Below are positions 58,200 to 64,000 of a stretch of DNA of 64,000 bases, one piece after another. The DNA lies in assembly GCA_963989385.1 (NCBI GenBank), contig OZ022502.1, positions 15,673,001-15,737,000 on the forward strand. The letters are read 5' to 3'. Every line of letters begins with the position of its first letter. Position 1 is the stretch's first letter. The notes beneath the pieces were generated by a model. It did not search any database and had not been told where the DNA came from. It saw only the letters and a program-made list of their open reading frames with translations. The DNA is from Ctena decussata (lineage: Eukaryota > Mollusca > Bivalvia > Lucinida > Lucinidae). The translations under genes and the position numbers were made by a program.

Positions 58200-58625
58200 A
58201 TAATGGTATCACTGGCAACCGTAAAACCCTGCAAAGTTTCGGCAGCCAATGGTGCCATTGGCAACCGTTGGCACCAATTGCAAAATTGCCAATGGCACCA
58301 CTGGCAATTCTATTGGTAGAGCCAATGGCGCCAGTGGTACCATTGCTAGAGCCGATGGCGCCTATGGCATCATTTCAGGTCAAATATCTTTATGTGCTTA
58401 AAATGTTTTAGTTTTACTAATTTTCTTTCTTTATTATGGAGAATATTCTCCTAGGTCAACTCGAGTGTTTATGATGGGTTCAAAAATTGCCTTATTGAAT
58501 GACACAAATTTCCAGCCATGGTAGTTTTTCCCATGCCCAAAGTTGTCTGCAGTATTGCCAGCCAATGGTCAGCAATACTGGTTTCAATGGTAGAGCCAAT
58601 AGTGCCAATAGTGAAACTGTTTTTT
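58200..58625 (+). repeat. CCAAT/ATTGG-rich degenerate minisatellite
   Basis: Short degenerate units such as AGCCAATGGTGCCATTGGCA and GAGCCAATGGCGCCAGTGG recur at 58240-58380 and again at 58555-58610. CCAAT or ATTGG occurs at least six times within 90 bp. Units are often self-complementary (GCCAATGG...CCATTGGC). The 58390-58550 part between them is unrelated. Confidence 0.75.
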
Positions 58626-59218
58626 TCCTGGAGCTGTACGGCCTTCTAGCCGAATTCTTACGGCCATGAAGGCCATCATAGGATTTTTTGGAACGCATTC
58701 ACGTGTAGGGTAGTGGCAACGGAAGTTTAGGAATTTATTTTCCTCCAGTAAAATGCCAGCATCTCATTTCTCCAAAGAAAGAAAAAAACGCCAACCAGAA
58801 ATTCAGCGACTGGAAAAAACCCGAAGCCTTAGTGGTACGGGACAGAATAGAGTTGAACAGAAAATACGCATTATATCGCAAAGCAACCACACTCGTTGTT
58901 TGCCGCCTTCGGACTGGACCAGAATCGGTGACCTTTGACTTTCATCCAGGTATACAGTTACTGTGCAAAATTGTATGTTGAAAACCTTGTTTAATAAAAT
59001 AACAATCAAACTGAAAACTGTTAACTGTCAAATAACGTATTTACATAAGATTTTTAATGTGTTTAGGTTAATTTATTCTTCTGCATGACAGGAACAAACA
59101 AACCTGTCATGCCTTCTGATTACCCTTTGCTTGCTACAGTATATAAGATGTGTCCAATGTTTGCAAAGTGGCATATCATACTGTGCCCATTTTGTAATTA
59201 TCAATGAAACACAATTCC
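58626..59218. other. No confident gene
   Basis: An open plus-strand stretch (58753-58938) with a basic product ends just before a CATCCAG|GTATAC site. Nothing supports it further. Confidence 0.4.
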
Positions 59219-59740
59219 TTAGCTGTTCAGGTTGGTATTTCTTGCACAGCATTTTTCTTCATCTGGAATGTCACTATCATTATCAGAATCATTATCAGAT
59301 ACTGGATTAACCTGTAACCCAGATGGACCAGGCTTTGGGGTTGTATGTTCTACAGATTTGATTCTCTTTTTGGGGCATATTGTTGAACTTTCTTTTGATT
59401 TTCTTTTGAGTGAACTTTGTCTTTTCTCTTGATGATCTCTATTTTTTTTGCTATATGTTTGATTCGGTAATACATGTTCCACTTGTGACTTTACTAAGTG
59501 CATTATTTTTCTTTTCTCCTGATTTTGTTTCTGCGAAATGAGTTCCTTCTGCTCTTGAAAGAAAGAAGCTGCATTAGTAGAATTTTCACTTGTCACTCTT
59601 GTGTTAGTTTCCTTTGGCTTTCTATATACTGTAGCAGGTATTAATTTCTCTTGGTCAATGGTAAAAGGATCTAATGGGTAAATTCCAGTGCATTTGAATC
59701 CAGACTTCAGGTTTTGAACAGATAACGCATGTTCATATGC
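59219..59740 (-). pseudogene. Tigger/pogo-type transposase, C-terminal part
   Basis: On the minus strand 173 codons are open from a splice-acceptor-like TCTTCTTAG (ending 59741) to a TAA at 59219-59221. The start, AYEHALSVQNLKSGFKCTGI followed by YPLDP, matches the conserved AxxALTPxNIxSGFRKTGIYPxNP block after the DDE domain of Tigger/pogo (DDE_1) transposases. A Lys-rich stretch (KKNRDHQEKRQSSLKRKSKE), TPKPGPSGL and an acidic SDNDSDNDSDIPDEEKCC tail follow, as in these proteins' variable C termini. This part has no stop or frameshift. The catalytic part lies about 2.5 kb upstream (62255-62880) and is broken, so the whole is scored as a relic. Confidence 0.65.
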
Positions 59741-61080
59741 CTAAGAAGATATTTCAGCAACATTGTAACGGATGACGTTAGAATATGGGTTGCTGGGCAT
59801 GTTAAAAAAAATGTGACCAAAGTGTGACATTAAAGGTCAAAAATAAACACTTTGCCATGGTTTTAAGTTTTATTCCATGCTTATCTACAGTGATTCCAGT
59901 TTCGAAACTGTATAAATTTTAATTAGTTTTATGACAATTTTTGTGAAGAAATTTACACCCAAAATCTGTTAAAATGACCAAATTTTATGAAAGCTTTGGA
60001 AGGCTAAACTCATGATCCTATCACTTTACGTTTCTATTATTTGCTGCAGGGCACTTCCAAATTATGTAAATAAGTGCTGTTTTCTGTCAGAAACGGCTGA
60101 CTGATATAAAAACTCAAATTTTAGCTTCATTTTGACACACGTTTTTAGATGTAGAGCTCTAAAAACTTTCATATCTTTTATTTACTTGACTGTACCTCAA
60201 TAAAATTTGCATTGGAATGATGTTATGTGAGTAGAGATCTATTCTAGAAACTGATTTTTCATATAAAACGTTATAGGTAGTGGTGATACCATGTCAAAAA
60301 TGTGCAAAAAGTGTCGAGGAACGTGTTACATTCCTGAGTATTATTTCCAAACTGCGTTTATTTGCATCACAGGAGCTTTAAGTCAATCATTAAGCATTCC
60401 ATGTAATAAAGTAACACCAAGTGCATGTTGTTAACTGCATTTTTCCAAGTTTATTGGCCTCTTTAACAAGAAAACTTGTTCTGATACTCAGGAGTGTAAC
60501 ACTTTAAAGCCATTTGTTGTATTGTAAAAAAAAATGAATATTCTGCCTTTAAATATCATTTTTGTGTTGTCTTCTCTTTAAAAGCAACTTGCACTCATTG
60601 TTATACCAAAAACCAAAACCATATCTCTCAACTCATGCTTGGACGTGCCACAATGTATTTGCTATTTTGGCTATCTAAATGCACAAAAATCAAACAGATG
60701 TTTACTGAATTTAATTAATTTCTTCTTACTCTTTCTTTTGGTAATTGGACAGTTTTCTTTACCTGATTATCATTACCTGTTTCAAAAGACATTACAGAAG
60801 TGAAGTTCCATACCAGTTTCAGAAGTTGATGCTTACATTATAAATCAGTAGAAAATGTCCCTTTCTGAAATATTATTAACCTCAAAATCTTACCAAAACA
60901 GATGATATTGCATCAAAAAACATTTTCAGATGTTGCAAACATATATTTAGTATGAATTTATCCAAACATGTTGATGTAAGGGAAGAAAAAGTGTCCGAAA
61001 TGGCATTAAACTTAAAAAAAACTCAGGGGTGTAACACCTTGCACTATACATGTCATAGTAAAAGCCGAATTTAATCACAA

Positions 61081-61245
61081 GTTGGTTGGTTGGTTGATTT
61101 GATGCTTAACGTCCACGGTAAACAACTAAGGTCATGTCGGGACGGTCAGATAACCTAACCACACTATTCCTGGGCAGGCTTAGACCTCCTAAGCGGTTAA
61201 CCAGTACTAAGTGCACATACTTTCGCCAGTAACTGACAAAATATC
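61081..61245 (+). repeat. GGTT microsatellite plus SINE-like GCTTAACGTCC fragment
   Basis: GTTGGTTGGTTGGTTGATTT is followed by GATGCTTAACGTCCACGGTA and ACGGTCAGATAACC. It resembles molluscan dispersed repeats with a TTTAACGTC core, from memory only. Confidence 0.35.
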
Positions 61246-61814
61246 ATTATCTTGGTCATTCTTATCTAATTATTTCTCACAAAACACTTGATAGCCATGT
61301 ATGGTTATTATTTAAATTGCCTCATAGTGATAGATATGAAGAAAATGGAATCTCAAAATCTTCAACTTTTGGTCGATTTCATGGCAGTGCAGCTTTATTT
61401 ACATTTAGAAGTTAACTATATGTTCCAAAATTGCTTGAGGGGAGCTTGGTCCTCATTTATGAGCACAATAAATGGAAATTATACTGCTTGTGATGAAGAA
61501 ATAAGCTATTTTTGTCTTTTTTCAAAAACGTGTTACACTCCTGAGTGGCTCAAATGGTACATATGAAGAAAATAAAAGCCAAGATGAAGACTGCCTGTGT
61601 ACCACTTACCATGATGGGTCAAATACTTTTCATACAAGGCATGAAAGTTTACTAAAGCTACCCCTGGAAAAAGTTATGGGGTTCCAAATGTCAAATGTTA
61701 CACTCCTGAGTTCTAGGGGTACTTGAGAAGAAGTTGGTTACATTCTGAGATGGATGCCGGTAAAGCAACTGGAAAATTTGCAATACAATATACTATCTTT
61801 ATTCACTGTTTCAG

Positions 61815-62015
61815 ACCATGTTAGAGAGTTTAGAAGCATCAAATATAAAAATGACATGCATTTAGATGAGCACCTCTTCTTTTTTGGTGCACCAGAAATT
61901 CAGCATAGTGCTGTTGAGTTTAGCATTACTAATTCTATGGGTGATGATGAAAGGACATTAATCTTACATTTTCATGCAGCCCAAAGGACTGGAAAGTCAA
62001 AAAGATGGCTAATAG
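61815..62015 (+). CDS. Possible exon, 67 codons, phase 1-1
   Basis: Acceptor TTCACTGTTTCAG (ending 61814) and donor AATAG|GTATGG bound 201 open nucleotides, symmetric phase 1-1. The product includes HVREFRSIKYKNDMHLDEHL and TGKSKRWLIG. It lies past the likely poly(A) site of the upstream gene and inside the block between the Tigger halves, so its context is poor and chance is a real alternative. Confidence 0.25.
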
Positions 62016-62254
62016 GTATGGTAAAAGGCACAGTTTTGTAAAATTGCATGCTGGAAATTCAGTAATCCAAAAAATGTCACACAAAAAGCGTTACACTCCT
62101 GAGTTTTTGGCTATATTTTTTACCATAACTTTTTTATTACTCAAAGTATTTCAATAAAATTTGGCAGGTATCTTCAAGGCCATATGATACATCTTCAGAA
62201 ACAAAAATAATATACTTATAAAGCCCTGTTTTCTTTAAAATCCTCTGAAATGCT

Positions 62255-62880
62255 TTGGTCACATGTTTTTTGAACATGCCCTGCTGCGAATGAATTTATG
62301 ACACACACTAGTGTATATTCATTGTAATGGACAGAAACAGGCAACATCTAATGGTCGAAGAAGATTACTTGTGTGTGCTTGTAAGACAAACAGTACAACA
62401 TTATGTGTCTCTGCCCATACTAACAAAGGAATATCTATATGAGGTTTGTGTCCATCAAATATTAACAGCACAGTCTGTTGATCACTGCCTCTCTGTACAT
62501 ATTTTAGGAAATGTGTATTAAGGAATTTCTGGAAAGCTTCAACATTACCATCAACTATCTGTGACAATTCCTTGTGACCCTGTTGACCCTGAAGGAGATC
62601 ACTGCTGAACCTCTTCCCCTAAATATGTAAAAAGGAGGCATCATGTTACCTAAGGCATTTCCACAGCTAAGTATGGTGGTAGTAGCTGACCTAGAGGAGG
62701 TAATAGCAGGAGCTGAATTATTTTCACTGACAAGATATGGAGGCGACTGTTCTGTTTGAATACCCTTTTCGTCGACATTATAAATACATTGGGGTTTGTC
62801 TTTAAGATCCAACTTTGTTAGCACATTGTCAAGTCGTTGAAAGTAATGTGTGTGACATTTGATCCTGACGTGGCCTTTGC
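62255..62880 (-). pseudogene. Tigger/pogo-type (DDE_1) transposase, catalytic part, frameshifted
   Basis: Minus-strand frames encode the DDE_1 domain in order. First comes FQRLDNVLTKLDL, then CIYNVDEKGIQ with the first Asp. SSRSATTTILSCGNALGNMM and PPFYIF follow. A single frameshift near 62610-62625 changes frame. Next is SQIVDGNVEAFQKFL, LLIFDGHKPH with the second Asp, and HTSNLLRPLDVACF with the third, about 35 residues later. An in-frame TGA follows at about 62319, after which the frame still reads IYTSVCHKFIR. No DNA-binding N terminus is visible upstream. IS630-Tc1-mariner superfamily; inactive here. Confidence 0.85.
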
Positions 62881-62919
62881 TCTATAATTTGACAGTGACC
62901 ATGGTTTTATGACACTAAG

Positions 62920-62990
62920 TTCCGGCCATCTGACTCATAATAAGTCATTAGTCAGAGGTCCTGGGTTCGATACCCAGTCTGGCCATATAC
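62920..62990 (+). repeat. tRNA-like SINE head
   Basis: GGTTCGATACC (62964-62974) matches the RNA polymerase III B-box and sits in a T-arm-like stem (CTGGG/CCCAG). TGGCCA follows as an acceptor-end remnant of the 5' CGGCCATC (62923-62930). A clean A-box and full cloverleaf are missing, so it is a tRNA-derived SINE rather than a tRNA gene. It abuts the broken 5' side of the Tigger relic. Confidence 0.45.
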
Positions 62991-64000
62991 TGAAAGGGTG
63001 TGCCGCATCACGTTTCCCAAGATTCGTAACATAATTAGAAGCCATGTTTACTACCTCATGTATCTTCATCTATATCTGCCAGGTATTCCAAACTAGTGGA
63101 GCGGGATATAGCGAAAATACTTCAGTTGATGATACAAGCATGAAATTTACAGAATGGCAAGTACCTGGCATGCACTTTAACATAAGATCGAGGGCCACTT
63201 GAAATTATGTCTTTTCAAGATGGCCGCCGCAAAAACAAAATGTCCGCCATTTTATGTATTTTACAACACATTATTTAAGATAATAGTCCAGGGGCCCGTT
63301 GGCATGGATGTTTATTTTATGCCCTGATCATAGTCACTTAGAGCAGTCACTTAGGAGCTGCAGAATGGTTGTTGCCAGTTTTTCTTTCAACACTTTACCG
63401 AAAAAAATAGCCAAAGTGGTGGGTGGGGTAACACTAGTCCATTACAGCACCTAAAAGCAATAAACGCAAGTAGAAAATACTTTGTGTCATAGATATCCCT
63501 TTTCAAATGTTCTAATACATAAAAAGCAAACTGAAGTCTGGAATTGATGATAAAAAAGCATGATATATTTGTAACGTATATAACTGTAAATAAAATACAA
63601 ATGATCATTGAGAAACAGACCAACCGCTGAAATGTTATTTTCATATGTGGTCCTAAATGAGCATAATCTATTGCTCTTATTTTACTCATGCTCATCTAAA
63701 CTTTGACAAAATTCCTTGATATATTTTGAATCAGTTAGCTTGCAGTTAGTAGTGGCAATATCAGTTAAAGACAGAATGTAACTCATTTCTTAAGAATTCC
63801 TGAAACACTGATAAGAAAGTATAACTAGCTGTAGTCTGTACTATGTCTTAAATTGAAAAATTGTACAAGTACGCATGTAAAATGCCATTCTTATATTCAT
63901 TAGACTATAATAACTTTGGGTTGTATCTGAAAGGCACCCAAACAGTAACATTACGTAACATAATCGATATCCGTAACAGGAAGAATAATCCAAGGTCATA
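62991..64000. other. No gene seen
   Basis: No supported frame or repeat. A 102-codon minus-strand frame (63387-63695) is hydrophobic and AT-rich, and looks like chance. AAGATGGCCGCC near 63217-63228 and GTCCGCCATTTT near 63242-63253 form a loose inverted pair. Confidence 0.45.

Larger units (their letters stand above)
59743..62254. other. 2.5-kb non-coding block splitting the Tigger relic, with a recurring 16-bp motif
   Basis: This block separates the two halves of the transposase. It holds TGTTACACTCCTGAGT or one-base variants on the plus strand near 60324, 61531, 61696 and 62089. Its complement occurs near 60486 and 61021, and a partial copy near 61735. Text after two of the motifs (TCAATAAAATTTG near 60200 and 62152) is also similar. 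The block may be an intron or an inserted non-autonomous element. No end repeats were found. Confidence 0.55.

Noticed and set aside
62920..62990. Considered as a functional tRNA gene
   Set aside because: The B-box and T-arm are present, but the A-box, anticodon arm and acceptor pairing are not convincing, so it was kept as a SINE head.
63387..63695. 102-codon hydrophobic minus-strand frame
   Set aside because: Composition follows AT-rich DNA; no splice sites or family pattern support it.

Overview
This is a eukaryotic, AT-rich, intron- and repeat-dominated window. It is most likely from a bivalve mollusc, possibly a venerid-type clam. That guess rests on TCCG-microsatellite elements, short terminal repeats such as GCTCACCTGAG, GGCGTC-rich miniature elements and a GCGCAG-rich miniature inverted repeat, all of which I associate with bivalve genomes from general knowledge; no search was run. 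There are no bacterial-style genes, and most open frames are chance products or decayed transposon code.

The largest structure is a 19.4-kb direct duplication. Copy A (1-19384) is repeated as copy B (32379-51764). I saw only four substitutions and two G-run length changes between them. Copy A runs off the left edge. Both right ends stop inside one dispersed repeat, which continues past the junction in B but is cut off in A. Either this is a very recent segmental duplication or an assembly duplicate.

Layout of each copy: a minus-strand coding relic; a TCCG element (898-2157 in A); a 155-bp tandem array; a 300-bp-class tandem array; a reverse-transcriptase relic with a nested TCCG element; a 2-kb element starting with GCTCACCTGAG; a foldback element; a 303-nt coding exon; a 1.1-kb TCCG element; and a 150-bp-monomer array in reverse orientation. 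The 13-kb spacer (19385-32378) holds inverted-repeat elements, reverse-transcriptase relics, a CARD-like exon (24786-25136), a TA-flanked mariner-like element and a second copy of the 1.1-kb element. The right arm (51765-64000) holds a short linker exon, a terminal exon with stop and poly(A) signal, a CCAAT-rich minisatellite, a broken Tigger/pogo transposase, a recurring 16-bp motif and a tRNA-like SINE head.

The main gene-level result is a plus-strand gene model. Exons at 13876-14178 and 46256-46558 (the same exon in both copies), 24786-25136 (CARD-like) and 54145-54204 are all open, have consensus splice sites and are symmetric phase 1-1. A phase-1 terminal exon lies at 57810-57946. Together they could form a multi-exon, possibly immune-type CARD protein whose large introns are filled with transposons. 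Whether it has one or two copies of the 303-nt exon depends on whether the duplication is real.

Several unrelated-looking repeat families share one design: a 5' hairpin, an asymmetric inverted repeat, a TCCG-type microsatellite, tandem monomers of about 145-190 bp (longer in one family), and a 3' stem-loop. They also share a degenerate core, GAGTTATGSCCCTT. This matches non-autonomous Helentron (HINE)-type elements.
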